A stretch of DNA of 64,000 nt from Anaerocolumna sp. AGMB13025. GTDB taxonomy: Bacteria; Bacillota; Clostridia; Lachnospirales; Lachnospiraceae. Each line of letters opens with the position of its first letter. Position 1 is the first letter of the stretch. The notes beneath the pieces are model-generated. The model was not told the DNA's origin and searched no databases. It saw only the letters and a list, made by a program, of their open reading frames with translations. The stretch spans positions 5,762,501-5,826,500 of the forward strand of contig NZ_CP121445.1 in the NCBI RefSeq assembly GCF_029689925.1. Reading direction: 5' to 3'. A program made the position numbers and the translations under genes. Positions 18,078-27,004 of this stretch are shown here, one piece after another.

Positions 18078-19610
18078 ATGCAAAAAGTGGATTATAAACT
18101 TTATTTCTATGACTTTGTTAAAACAATATTAATAATCACAACTGCCACTCTGATATCCTTCTTTTTTATGGAGGCTACGGATACTACTGTAAATGTTGCA
18201 ATTATATATTTCCTTGCAATCATCCTGATTTCCAAAATAACTAACAGGAATTTCTGGGGTATATGTTCTTCCGCTGCCGGGGTCATCGCCATTAATTACT
18301 ATTTCACCTACCCTTATAACTCCTTTGATTTTACGAGGAACGGCTATCCCCTTACCTTCCTTGGTATGCTCATAATAGCCTTTATTATATGCTCTACCAT
18401 ATCAGGTCTTAAAGAGCATGCAAGAAAAGCCAGTGAGAATGAGAAAAAATCAAACCGGCTAAATGATATCAATAACCGGCTGTTTTCTTTAAATGATTTA
18501 AGTCAGATTATTGAACTGGCACTAGAATATATCGGGGAATTTACAGGCAGTACCGTGATTTATTATGAGGAATCCCCCCAGCTTGGCAGTAAAGGCTATA
18601 TCCGCACCTTAAATGCAGAGCATGAAAGGATTATTCACTCCCATCATGAGGAGTTTATTGCCGACTGGGTATTTCAAAATAAAAGTCCGGCAGGAATCGA
18701 TACGGACTTTCCTGGTGTTTCAAGCTGCACCTATCTGCCCTTGGTATCCCATGATACCATCTGGGGGGTTATGGGAATTTTTCGGACAGGTCAGGAAAAC
18801 ACGGAACAAAACAGCTTATCTTCTCTTAATTTAATTCTGTCTCAGGTAGCCATCGCCATTGAGCGGCAGCACTTATCCGATAATCAGCAGTTGATATTGA
18901 TTGAAACGGAAAAAGAAAAAACCAGGGCAAACCTGTTACGGGCCGTATCCCATGATCTAAGGACACCCTTAACCGGAATGATTGGTGCCAGTGAAACCAT
19001 CCTCAAAAACAAGAACGTACTAAGTGAAGAGGAGCAGATTAAGTTACTGAGATTTATTTATGAAGATTCCAACTGGCTCCTTCATATGGTAGAAAATCTG
19101 CTATCCGTTACCAGAATCCGAGAAGGTAATTCCTCTGTGAATAAGGTCTTAGAACCCCTGGAGGAACTGGTAACGGAAGCCATTATGCGTATACGCAACC
19201 GATTCCCCCAGTCCAAAATACTGGTCCGGATACCGGAGGAGTTTATCATGGTGCCTGTGGATGCAACCCTAATTGAACAGGTTATCATTAATCTGCTGGA
19301 AAATGCAATTAAGTACTCGGGAAATAACAAGCCTGTCACTTTACTGGCAGTACAGGAGGAGGAGTTTATGGTTTTTCATATTGTGGATGAGGGCAAAGGA
19401 ATTGATGCCGATAAAATAGAATCCATCTTCGATGGTTTTTCGCAAGCTGAGAATCCAAACAGTGATTCCAGTAAAGGTCTTGGTATCGGCTTATCTATCT
19501 GTAAAACTATTATCAATGCCCATGGCGGCAATATAAGTGTAAGAAATAATGATGGCGGAGGTGCAGTCTTTACCTTTACCTTACCGTTAGAAGGGAGTCT
19601 TAACCCATGA
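18078..19610 (+). CDS. KdpD-like sensor histidine kinase lacking the KdpD N-terminal domain
   Basis: 510 residues. Four membrane helices of the DUF4118 type (~12-110), a GAF-like domain (~145-270), then HisKA with AVSHDLRTPLTGM (His ~296) and HATPase with INLLENAIKYS, VDEGKGIDADKI and GLGIGLSICKTIINAHGG. Full-length KdpD proteins are ~900 residues with an N-terminal Kdp/Usp region, absent here. TGA overlaps the response-regulator ATG by four bases. No kdpFABC is in the window; the divergent neighbours are Pit and the Ktr genes, which are plausible but unproven targets. Confidence 0.88.
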   Translation: MQKVDYKLYFYDFVKTILIITTATLISFFFMEATDTTVNVAIIYFLAIILISKITNRNFWGICSSAAGVIAINYYFTYPYNSFDFTRNGYPLTFLGMLIIAFIICSTISGLKEHARKASENEKKSNRLNDINNRLFSLNDLSQIIELALEYIGEFTGSTVIYYEESPQLGSKGYIRTLNAEHERIIHSHHEEFIADWVFQNKSPAGIDTDFPGVSSCTYLPLVSHDTIWGVMGIFRTGQENTEQNSLSSLNLILSQVAIAIERQHLSDNQQLILIETEKEKTRANLLRAVSHDLRTPLTGMIGASETILKNKNVLSEEEQIKLLRFIYEDSNWLLHMVENLLSVTRIREGNSSVNKVLEPLEELVTEAIMRIRNRFPQSKILVRIPEEFIMVPVDATLIEQVIINLLENAIKYSGNNKPVTLLAVQEEEFMVFHIVDEGKGIDADKIESIFDGFSQAENPNSDSSKGLGIGLSICKTIINAHGGNISVRNNDGGGAVFTFTLPLEGSLNP

Positions 19611-20311
19611 ATAAGAAAGCATGCATCCTGGTTGTTGAGGATGAACCTGTAATTTCTAATTTTATCACTGCAACTCTTATGGCCAATGGTTATAAAGTAA
19701 TTGAATGCGGTACCGGCAAGGAGGCTGTCTCCTTAATTCCCTCCCACTGCCCCGAGGTGGTCCTGTTGGATCTGGGACTTCCGGATATGGACGGGCTTTC
19801 TGTCCTAAAGGAAGTCAGACAATGGACTGGCATACCGGTTATCGTGGTATCAGCCAGAGGGGATGAAGTATCCAAAGTCGAGGCTCTGGATTTAGGTGCT
19901 GACGACTATATTACGAAACCCTTTGGGACCTCAGAACTATTAGCCAGAATCCGCACCGCCATCCGTCATAATAATAAAGCAGAATCCGTCAGCAATGGAA
20001 AAAACGACACCTTTAAAGCCAAAGGATTATTAATTGACTTTAATAAGTATCTGGTAACAGTGAACGGTGTAGAAGTCCATTTAACTCAGATCGAGTACAA
20101 ATTAGTATCCCTGTTGGCCCATAATCCCGGCAAGGTACTGACCTATGATTTCATTATCACTAAGATATGGGGGCCTTTCGCTCTAAAAGATAATAAAATA
20201 CTTCGGGTTAATATGGCTAATATCCGGAGAAAATTAGAGCGAAACCCTATCGATCCCGAATATATCTTTACAGAAATCGGTGTAGGTTACCGAATGATTG
20301 AAGATGATTGA
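19607..20311 (+). CDS. KdpE-like OmpR-family response regulator
   Basis: 234 residues. Receiver domain with acidic pocket VVEDEP, phospho-acceptor Asp in VVLLDLGLPDMDG (~54), VSARGD and K in DYITKPFG; C-terminal winged helix ending RVNMANIRRKLERNP and YIFTEIGVGYRM, typical of KdpE. It overlaps the kinase gene by the four bases ATGA. Partner of the KdpD-like kinase. Confidence 0.9.
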   Translation: MNKKACILVVEDEPVISNFITATLMANGYKVIECGTGKEAVSLIPSHCPEVVLLDLGLPDMDGLSVLKEVRQWTGIPVIVVSARGDEVSKVEALDLGADDYITKPFGTSELLARIRTAIRHNNKAESVSNGKNDTFKAKGLLIDFNKYLVTVNGVEVHLTQIEYKLVSLLAHNPGKVLTYDFIITKIWGPFALKDNKILRVNMANIRRKLERNPIDPEYIFTEIGVGYRMIEDD

Positions 20312-20432
20312 TACTATTTTAAATCCAACCGGCGCCATATCCCCGTGAATGCTTGTATTCCATCCTTTTCCAGGATTTTGAAACAGACTTTGAATCATTA
20401 CCTGCTTCGCATTCTGTAGGTTTTTCGTATCA

Positions 20433-20485
20433 AATACGAAGGAGCTTTTCGTTATCGTTTATCTTAATTATAGCGAAAGGCTCCT
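20433..20485 (-). terminator. Candidate structured 3' end of the Ig-like protein gene
   Basis: AGGAGCTTTTCGTTAT at 20440-20455 pairs (with two G-U pairs) with ATAGCGAAAGGCTCCT at 20470-20485. No clear T-run follows, but CGTAT-CAA-ATACG sits immediately beyond. It is 17 nt past the stop of the minus-strand gene at 20502. Confidence 0.4.
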
Positions 20486-20501
20486 AACGCATTTTAGCTT
20501 C

Positions 20502-21362
20502 CTATTTTCCGACAGAAATGGTATTCAGCAGATATTCTCCAGCCGTTGTGACATCCGGGGTTACTCCGTCACCAGTATCCGTAACGATTACTTCAAATAG
20601 ATAATCGTCAATAGATAAATCATAAATAGACTGTTTTATTGTATTACCATTATAAGTTACCGTGTAGTCAGTTTTGAAAGCAGTACCAAGTGTTGATACA
20701 TAATCACTTTGTTTAAAATCAGACATTACGGCATCTGGACTCGATTGTGCCAGCTGTTGTTTCATATAATCCTCTGTTACTTTTTCACTCAGCACTTCTT
20801 TGATTAAGTTATAATCCGCTTTAGGCACACCAGTTTCCGTAATATTAAGGCTCATATTGGAATACGTGGTTATTTTCTTGTCAACTACAGGATGAATCGT
20901 AAAAATAGTCGTACTGCCCTGCTGATATGCCGAATCATTTGTCCAGTCTTTTGGAATTATGTACGTAACTTTATTATATTTCTCTTCCTGTGCGGCAAAG
21001 GGTGCATTGGTAACCTTTGGGTTTACAACTTTTGCTGCCGTTACCGTAACCTTGCAGGTATATTTTTTCTTATTGACTGCTGCTGTGATTACTGTCGTTC
21101 CGACCCCTTTCGCTGTTACTTTTCCGGTGCTGCTAACGGTAGCTACTGTCTTTTTGCCGGAGGACCAGGTAACTTTCTGTTTCGTACCGGTAATCTTTAA
21201 AGTCTGGGATTTTCCGACTTCAAGAGTTATTTCTTTTTTGCTTAAATTAATTGCTGCAGCCTGAGCTACTGCTATACTGCTTACTGGCACTATGGAAGGT
21301 GACACAAGGGTGAGGACCATCATCAGTGCAAATATCCTGCAAAACTTTTTTAATTGATTCAT
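20502..21362 (-). CDS. Secreted Ig-like (BIG2) domain protein
   Basis: 286 residues. Signal peptide (CRIFALMMVLTLVSPSIVPVS, cleavage near AQA-A), then a single bacterial Ig-like group 2 domain (~38-105: KEITLEVGKSQTLKI, VTWSSGKKTVATVSSTGKV, GVGTTVITA). Residues ~115-286 form a separate mixed domain with W-T-N-D-S-A-Y and repeated Y/V strands that I do not recognise. Good AGGAGG before ATG 21362. Single gene, divergent from the serine hydrolase at 21597. Confidence 0.75.
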   Translation of the reverse strand: MNQLKKFCRIFALMMVLTLVSPSIVPVSSIAVAQAAAINLSKKEITLEVGKSQTLKITGTKQKVTWSSGKKTVATVSSTGKVTAKGVGTTVITAAVNKKKYTCKVTVTAAKVVNPKVTNAPFAAQEEKYNKVTYIIPKDWTNDSAYQQGSTTIFTIHPVVDKKITTYSNMSLNITETGVPKADYNLIKEVLSEKVTEDYMKQQLAQSSPDAVMSDFKQSDYVSTLGTAFKTDYTVTYNGNTIKQSIYDLSIDDYLFEVIVTDTGDGVTPDVTTAGEYLLNTISVGK

Positions 21363-21481
21363 TTTCTTTCCTCCTGGAATATTATTTAGTTAATTATTTA
21401 ACCAAGGGGTATTATACCTCTAGCAAGAGTTATCTACTAGTATTATTTTCCATTATTTAGATTAAAGTTTGATTAAGACAA

Positions 21482-21509
21482 TTGCATCCCCATTTAAGTG
21501 TGCTATAAT
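21482..21509 (+). promoter_or_regulatory. Likely sigma-A promoter of the serine hydrolase gene
   Basis: TTGCAT at 21482-21487, 16-nt spacer, TATAAT at 21504-21509, about 90 nt before the ATG. The leader includes GGGCGGCTCTTTTAGGCTGC, a weak hairpin. Confidence 0.5.
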
Positions 21510-21596
21510 AGCATTGGTAAATATTTGAATTCTAATACGTATTATGGGCGGCTCTTTTAGGCTGCTTTATAATAAATATTCCAGGAGGAAAACAAT

Positions 21597-23765
21597 ATGG
21601 TTAAAAAATCTTTAAAAGCCGGTCTTTCCATTGTTGTAGCTCTATCCATAGCAGTATTCCCAAACACTGCAGCCTATGCAAAAACAATGACTCTCCAGCC
21701 TCAAACTCAAAGCACCTCAGATAAAGTTATGCTGTCACAAACAGATCTTACAGCACCAATTACCACTACTACACCTGACAAAACCGATCCCTTTTCTGCT
21801 ACAAAGAAACTGGCAGAAACCAAAGCTGCCACCTTAACAACACTTTACGGGGCAACCAGCGTACAATATGCACTGATTGATAACGGTAAGATTACCATAT
21901 CTGATGTTGCAGGTGTTTACAGTAAAAATTCACCCATACCTTTAACTGATACCAAGATGTATGGTATCGGTTCCATCAGCAAAATCTTCACCACAGTAGC
22001 CGTGCTGCAATTGGTTGACGAAGGTCTGGTAAATCTGGATTCTCCAGTAGTGAATTACATTCCTGAATTTACTATGGCAGATCCCCGCTATAAAGACATT
22101 ACGGTCCGGATGCTTTTAAATCATTCCTCCGGATTAATGGGCAGTACCCTTGGAAGTTCCATGCTGTTTGATGATAAAGATACCACTACATATGACAATT
22201 TACTAAATACCTTAAAAACTTCAAGACTAAAAGCAGACCCAGGCGAATTCTCCGTATATTGCAACGATGGATTTACTTTGGCCGAACTTCTGGTCGAAAA
22301 GGTGACGGGAAGCAGTTTTACGGATTATTTGAGGGATCACATCTCAAATCCTCTGAATCTATATAATACCAAAACTCCCCAGGATGAATTTCAGATGGAT
22401 CGTTTGGCTCGGACCTACATGCCGGGCTCTAAGGTAACTCTTCCTGTAGAGACCCTGAATGCAATCGGCGCAGGCGGTATCTATTCCTCCGCAAGGAATT
22501 TGTGTGAACTCGCTACTATCTTTATGGATAATTCCACTTCCTCTGTCCTTAGTAATACTTCTGCAAAGGCAATGGAAAATAAGGAGTATCTAAGAGGCTT
22601 TTGGCCGGAAGATAAACCCTCCTCTTTTACTTATGGACTTGGCTGGGACAGTGTCAGTACCTATCCGTTTGAAGAATACGGCATCAAAGCTCTGGCTAAA
22701 AGCGGGGATTCTTTATTTTACCATGGCAATCTGATGGTACTTCCACAAGAAAACATGGCAGTCGCTGTATTATCCTCAGGGGGCTCCAGTTCTTACAATC
22801 TCGTAATGGCCCAGGAGATTTTATTATCTGCTTTAAAAGATAAAGGCGTTATTCAGGAAGTACATCCTGATAAAACTTTCACAAAACCAGTGAAAGCTCC
22901 CATGCCTTTGGAATTAAAACAATATAACGGCTTCTATGGCAGCCTCGCCGGAACCAGTAAAATTGCAATCAGTGATGACGGCATATTAACCGTCTCAAGC
23001 ACCATGGTACCAGCGGCCGGCTCACAGCAGTTTATCTATACTGGTGACAACAAATTCTATTTTTCCGACGGCAGTACCTATGTTACTTTTAAACAGGCCG
23101 CAAACGGCAATACTTACCTTTATCTCTCAGGATATGCAAATCTTCCTGGTTTGGGTCAGTCTGTCTCTGAGGAAATAAGGGCTCAGAAATTAGTCTCCAA
23201 TCCTATATCTGAGGAGGTAAAAGCTGCTTGGGATAAGAGAGCCGGAAAATTATATTTTGTGTTAAATGAAAGATTCTCTTCCGAATCTTATGTCGTAAGT
23301 ACACCCTTTTCCGAATTTCCCGCAGAACTGGAGGGGTATATTGTAAGTAATGCGATTATTGACGCCAATACCGCCAAAGCTGATATAAAAATACCCTGTA
23401 TGTATGGAAGGGATTTAAACGATTATACGTTCTATAAAGAAGAGAATACCGAATATCTTAAACTCCAGGATACTCTATTAATCTCCGAAGACGGAGTTTC
23501 TAACCTTCCTGGTTCCTCCTTTACAGTGGATATAAACGGCAGCGGTTATGCCCATTGGTATAAAATTGGAAAAGATACCGGTAACAAAAAAATAAAAGTA
23601 ACACTTCCTAAGAAGTCTACCTTTGCTGTATATACAAAGGACGGTACCTGCGTATTGGATTCTTATGCGAACAAGCAGAATACCGTTACCCTGCCACAGG
23701 AGGGTTATATCGTTTTTGCCGGCGAGGTTAATTCACACTTTGCTGTTTCTTATGCTAAAAAATAA
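21597..23765 (+). CDS. Secreted beta-lactamase-fold serine hydrolase
   Basis: 722 residues. Signal peptide (SIVVALSIAVFPNTAAYA), then a class C beta-lactamase/PBP-like domain (~65-430): SxxK in GIGSISKIFTT (~130), YxN as VYCNDGFTLAE (~222) and a KSG-like third motif region LAKSGDSLFYHGN (~378), with HSSGLMG. The remaining ~290 residues are beta-rich extension of unknown class. Strong AGGAGG precedes the ATG. Relatives are D-aminopeptidases, esterases or carboxypeptidases rather than true beta-lactamases; substrate unknown. Confidence 0.85.
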   Translation: MVKKSLKAGLSIVVALSIAVFPNTAAYAKTMTLQPQTQSTSDKVMLSQTDLTAPITTTTPDKTDPFSATKKLAETKAATLTTLYGATSVQYALIDNGKITISDVAGVYSKNSPIPLTDTKMYGIGSISKIFTTVAVLQLVDEGLVNLDSPVVNYIPEFTMADPRYKDITVRMLLNHSSGLMGSTLGSSMLFDDKDTTTYDNLLNTLKTSRLKADPGEFSVYCNDGFTLAELLVEKVTGSSFTDYLRDHISNPLNLYNTKTPQDEFQMDRLARTYMPGSKVTLPVETLNAIGAGGIYSSARNLCELATIFMDNSTSSVLSNTSAKAMENKEYLRGFWPEDKPSSFTYGLGWDSVSTYPFEEYGIKALAKSGDSLFYHGNLMVLPQENMAVAVLSSGGSSSYNLVMAQEILLSALKDKGVIQEVHPDKTFTKPVKAPMPLELKQYNGFYGSLAGTSKIAISDDGILTVSSTMVPAAGSQQFIYTGDNKFYFSDGSTYVTFKQAANGNTYLYLSGYANLPGLGQSVSEEIRAQKLVSNPISEEVKAAWDKRAGKLYFVLNERFSSESYVVSTPFSEFPAELEGYIVSNAIIDANTAKADIKIPCMYGRDLNDYTFYKEENTEYLKLQDTLLISEDGVSNLPGSSFTVDINGSGYAHWYKIGKDTGNKKIKVTLPKKSTFAVYTKDGTCVLDSYANKQNTVTLPQEGYIVFAGEVNSHFAVSYAKK

Positions 23766-23795
23766 GAAGGGCTTATAGGAACATTTTATCCTAAA

Positions 23796-23845
23796 ACAAA
23801 AAACAGGCACAACCTCTCATTATTTAAGGTTGTGCCTTATATTTA
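23796..23845 (-). terminator. Bidirectional terminator between hydrolase and nitroreductase genes
   Basis: AGGCACAACCT (23805-23815) pairs exactly with AGGTTGTGCCT (23827-23837). On the minus strand GTTTTTTGTTTT follows, so it mainly serves the nitroreductase gene; the plus strand has a weaker T-rich tail. Confidence 0.8.
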
Positions 23846-24445
23846 TTTAAATACCTTTATTCTGGCATCCACCTCGGAAAAGGTTTTCTCACCTGGATCT
23901 GCAAGAGGCTTTCCAAAAGGCATCTGAGCTACTAGTTTCCAGTTATCCGGTATCTCCCATTCCTTAGCAACTGCGCTGTCAATCAACGGATTATAGTGCT
24001 GTAAAGAAGCTCCAAGCCCTTCGGCCTCCAACGCTGTCCAAACAACAAACTGGTGCATTGCACTGGTATGCTGTGACCATACCGGGAAATTATCTTTATA
24101 CAGAGGGAAATTATCCATAAGCCCTTTTACCACATCATGATCTTCAAAGAAGAGTATCGTTCCATATCCGGAAGCCAATCCCTGGTTAACCTTTGTTTTC
24201 GTATCTTCAAACTGCTCCTCGGTTGTATATTTTTTCAGCTCCTCCAGTGTAAAATCCCATAATTTCCTGTTATTATCATGAAACAGAATAACGATTCTCG
24301 TACTCTGTGAATTAAATGCAGATGGAGTATAATAGATGGCATCTCTGACGATTTGTGTAATACGTTCTTCACTGACCGGCTTCTCACTGCTAAATCCATA
24401 TCTGCTTCTTCTTCCCTTTACTGCTTCCCAAAATGAATATGACAT
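23843..24445 (-). CDS. Nitroreductase family protein
   Basis: 200 residues. FMN-binding nitroreductase fold: N-terminal KGRRSRYGFSSEKPVSEERI with the RRSxR phosphate-binding segment, TPSAFNSQSTRIV (~40) and the C-terminal region EGLGASLQHYNPLID (~135) and LVAQMPFGKPLADPGEK. The size and motifs fit the YdgI/HBN-type oxidoreductases. AAGGAGG precedes ATG 24445. Likely reduces nitro- or quinone-type compounds with NAD(P)H; physiological role unknown. Confidence 0.88.
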   Translation of the reverse strand: MSYSFWEAVKGRRSRYGFSSEKPVSEERITQIVRDAIYYTPSAFNSQSTRIVILFHDNNRKLWDFTLEELKKYTTEEQFEDTKTKVNQGLASGYGTILFFEDHDVVKGLMDNFPLYKDNFPVWSQHTSAMHQFVVWTALEAEGLGASLQHYNPLIDSAVAKEWEIPDNWKLVAQMPFGKPLADPGEKTFSEVDARIKVFK

Positions 24446-25100
24446 AATATTTACCTCCTTATAAATTCTTCTTATATAAATAGTTTAGTGACAGTTTTTA
24501 GTTTACCATATACATCATAATTCCTAACTTACTTTAAACAGAGTATTAATAATATATTTTAACTGACAATAATAAATACCTTTAAGTAAACAAATATTTT
24601 TGAAACAAGGTATTAACGCTAATCTAAGTGTTTTAAGCCTTACAATATATGGTATATACATGATAATAGCATTTGATCTAAATAGATTCAAGTACTTAAT
24701 TATTTTATATATACTGACATTTTTGACTTTCGGTATACAAAAGATATCTTAGTATATTTTATATAGCGTAATTAATTTAGTATGATTTATTTTAATACGG
24801 TTTATTCTTAGTGCAGTTTATTTTGTATTTTATTTTGTGCGACTATTATGTATGATTATTTTGTATGTCCATTTTATAAGACTATTTTGCACAATTACTT
24901 TGTATGTTTATTTTGAATGATTTATTTTACCCATTTCAGTATTTTCTCATCCCCTTTTGATTACAATATCATGGTATGCACCAGATTTAAGCAATCTTTG
25001 TTTGTCTTATATGCTTTGATAAAAATAAATTTACCAGACATATTACTTACCTTTGTGTGAATAAGATAAATAGATCCATAAAATTTTCTATTTTCTTTAA
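24446..25100. other. Long A/T-rich intergenic region with degenerate repeats
   Basis: No convincing coding sequence. From ~24770 to 24945 it holds degenerate short repeats of the type TATTTTGTATG(A/T)TTATTTTG, spaced about 15-25 nt. The nitroreductase promoter should lie in the first 100 bases; the encapsulin promoter lies at its right edge. Confidence 0.4.
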
Positions 25101-25109
25101 TTTTAGGTA

Positions 25110-25138
25110 TTGCAATTTCTCAAAAATATGTTTATAAT
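25110..25138 (+). promoter_or_regulatory. Promoter of the encapsulin operon with a small inverted repeat at +1
   Basis: TTGCAA at 25110-25115, 17-nt spacer, TATAAT at 25133-25138. AGTAA-CTA-TTACT at 25145-25157 is a short inverted repeat overlapping the expected start of transcription and could be an operator; it is not a full PerR or Fur box. Confidence 0.6.
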
Positions 25139-25178
25139 AATAACAGTAACTATTACTATTATTGAGGAGGTTAAGAAA

Positions 25179-25550
25179 ATGCCAGCTTTTGGAAACCCTT
25201 TTCAGGGTAATGTTGAAAGAAAAATGTCAAAAGAAGAATTAATTCAGGCTATTCGTCTTGATATTGCCGGTGAATTGGAGGCAATCTATATTTATGACGC
25301 CCATGTTCAGGCAACGGACGAAGAGATAGCCAAGAAAGTGATTGCCGATATCCGGGATGAGGAAAAAGCCCATGTCGGTGAATTAATGACACTGCTGAGG
25401 ATCCTTGACCCGAAAGAAGCCGAACTGTTTTTTTCCGGCGAGGCAGAAGTAAAGGAGATGCTAGAAGATCTTGGCATCTCGGAGTCTGATTCGGTACAAG
25501 CAGATGGAGCAAAAAGCATTAAGTCGGTAGGCAGCTTAATAAATTCATAA
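25179..25550 (+). CDS. Encapsulated ferritin-like cargo protein
   Basis: 123 residues. After NPFQGNVERKMSKEELIQAI comes a two-helix half-ferritin with GELEAIYIYDAHV (Glu ~32) and DEEKAHVGELMTLLRILDP (ExxH ~62), the pattern of EncFtn-type encapsulin cargo, which forms a ferroxidase site between subunits. The C-terminus GAKSIKSVGSLINS resembles the VGSL-type encapsulation tag that docks cargo inside the shell. The start at 25179 has GAGGAGG; the ORF is open from 25110 but that overlaps the promoter. The shell gene begins 23 nt after the stop. Iron oxidation and storage is the expected role. Confidence 0.86.
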   Translation: MPAFGNPFQGNVERKMSKEELIQAIRLDIAGELEAIYIYDAHVQATDEEIAKKVIADIRDEEKAHVGELMTLLRILDPKEAELFFSGEAEVKEMLEDLGISESDSVQADGAKSIKSVGSLINS

Positions 25551-25573
25551 AAAGCTTTAAAGGAGGTGCATAC

Positions 25574-26389
25574 ATGAGTTATTTATCAAGAGAAAATTCG
25601 AACTTACCTGATGAATTATGGGATCAAATCGACTCAGTTGTCGTGGGTACTGCCCGCACAAGTTTAATTGCCAGAAGATTTCTTCATATCTTTGGACCTT
25701 TGGGTGCCGGAACAGAAAGTATCCAAATCGACGATTCAGAAACCCTTAATGAGCTCTTAGAGGACGGTTTTATCACCACCAAAGGAAGAAAATATGTTGA
25801 AATACCTACCCTATATGAGGATTTTACTTTATTCGCAAAGGATTTGGAAAACAGTCGGAAATTGGGTTATCCCCTTGACTTGTCAAAAGCAGCTGCAGCT
25901 GCAGAATATTGTTCTAAGAAGGAAGACCGTTTTATCTTCTTTGGAAATGAGAACTATGGATATGAAGGCTTGCTGACTGCTTCCGGGATCAATAAGCTAA
26001 AGCGTTCCGACTGGTCTAGTGATGAACATGCTTTTCATGATATTGTAACTGGTCTTCAGATCTTTTCAGAAAAAAATATATATGGAACATATGCCTTGAT
26101 ATTAAGTCCTGATCTATACATGCAGTTACAAAGAATACAGCCAGGTACCGGTCTTCTTGAAATTGACCGGATCAGCAAGCTGTTTAACGGCAATGTATAT
26201 TCTTCCTCAGTACTTGGTACCGGTAAGGCAGTGATGGTTTGCCCCGAAGCAAGAAATATGGATCTGGTCATCGGCCAGGATTTATCCACCGCTTATTTGG
26301 AACAAAAAGATTTGAATCACAGTTTTCGTATTTTAGAGAGTGTTCTTCTTCGAATTAAACGGAAACAGGCTGTTACTGTTTTTGAATAA
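25574..26389 (+). CDS. Encapsulin shell protein, family 1 (linocin-M18-like)
   Basis: 271 residues, the usual size. HK97-like family 1 encapsulin: N-terminal SYLSRENSNLPDELWDQIDS, TARTSLIARRFLHIFGPLGAG, VEIPTLYEDFTLFAKDLENSR, then E-loop and P-domain, and the C-terminal GTYALILSPDLYMQLQRIQPGTGLLEIDRI and VIGQDLSTAYLEQKDLNHSFRILESVLLRIK. AAAGGAGGTG precedes the ATG. It self-assembles into a protein nanocompartment; the upstream ferritin-like gene is its probable cargo. Confidence 0.93.
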   Translation: MSYLSRENSNLPDELWDQIDSVVVGTARTSLIARRFLHIFGPLGAGTESIQIDDSETLNELLEDGFITTKGRKYVEIPTLYEDFTLFAKDLENSRKLGYPLDLSKAAAAAEYCSKKEDRFIFFGNENYGYEGLLTASGINKLKRSDWSSDEHAFHDIVTGLQIFSEKNIYGTYALILSPDLYMQLQRIQPGTGLLEIDRISKLFNGNVYSSSVLGTGKAVMVCPEARNMDLVIGQDLSTAYLEQKDLNHSFRILESVLLRIKRKQAVTVFE

Positions 26390-26401
26390 AGGAATGATAA
26401 T

Positions 26402-26515
26402 AATTATAAACTATAGAAGCTATAAACCAGAGAAGTTATTAACTATAGAAGTTTATAAACTATAGAAGTTATTAACTATAGATGTTATAAACCCTATAAG
26501 TTATAAACCATGGAA
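26402..26515. repeat. Tandem repeat of ~17-20 nt between encapsulin and desulfoferrodoxin genes
   Basis: About six units of TATAAACTATAGAAGTTAT with variation in the last bases. It occupies nearly the whole gap, so the desulfoferrodoxin gene is either read through from the encapsulin operon or has a promoter buried in it. Confidence 0.65.
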
Positions 26516-26548
26516 TTAATATAATCATAATTAAAGGAGAAAAATAAT

Positions 26549-26923
26549 ATGGCAGAAGTAACATTTTTTCGTTGTAAACATTGTGGAAATATAGTAGCGT
26601 TAATTAATAATGGTGGTGGCACTCTTGTCTGTTGTGGAGATGAGATGACCAAATTGGAAGCAAATACTTCCGATGGTGCAAAAGAAAAACATGTACCGGA
26701 AGTGATAAAAGAAGATGGTAAAATTAAAGTTACTGTTGGCTCTATACTTCATCCCTCCTTACCGGAACACTATATCCAATGGATTGCCTTGGCAGCAGAT
26801 GATAAAGTCCAATTCAAATATCTGGAACCAGGCCAGGAGCCAAAAGCAGAATTTGAAGAAGTAGAAACCGGTACGGTTTATGAATATTGCAATTTACATG
26901 GTCTTTGGAAAGCAGATTTCTAA
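26549..26923 (+). CDS. dfx: Desulfoferrodoxin (superoxide reductase, 2Fe type)
   Basis: 124 residues. N-terminal desulforedoxin-like zinc/iron knuckle FRCKHCGNIV (~9-14) and VCCGDEM (~28-31) give the four Cys ligands of centre I. The neelaredoxin-like domain holds the catalytic FeCys(His)4 ligands: KHVPEV (~48), GSILHPSLPEHYIQWI (~68, 74) and EYCNLHGLW (Cys ~115, His ~118), and a Glu in EKH. Reduces superoxide to peroxide without releasing oxygen, typical of anaerobes. Ribosome site AAAGGAG. Follows the encapsulin genes. Confidence 0.96.
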   Translation: MAEVTFFRCKHCGNIVALINNGGGTLVCCGDEMTKLEANTSDGAKEKHVPEVIKEDGKIKVTVGSILHPSLPEHYIQWIALAADDKVQFKYLEPGQEPKAEFEEVETGTVYEYCNLHGLWKADF

Positions 26924-26950
26924 TAATATAAAACAAAAAGGCTTATATAC

Positions 26951-26995
26951 GGACAGCAGTGGTAAGAAAGAATACCTCTGCTGTCCTTTTCTTTG
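26951..26995 (+). terminator. Terminator of desulfoferrodoxin gene
   Basis: GGACAGCAGTGGTA (26951-26964) pairs with TACCTCTGCTGTCC (26973-26986), followed by TTTTCTTTG. Confidence 0.85.
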
Positions 26996-27004
26996 TATTA
27001 TTAT

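Noticed and set aside
20318..20500. Small gene between kdpE-like and BIG2 genes
   Set aside because: No frame with a ribosome site; the sequence is explained by hairpins.
25145..25157. PerR box at the encapsulin promoter
   Set aside because: Only a short inverted repeat is present; it does not match the PerR consensus over its full length.
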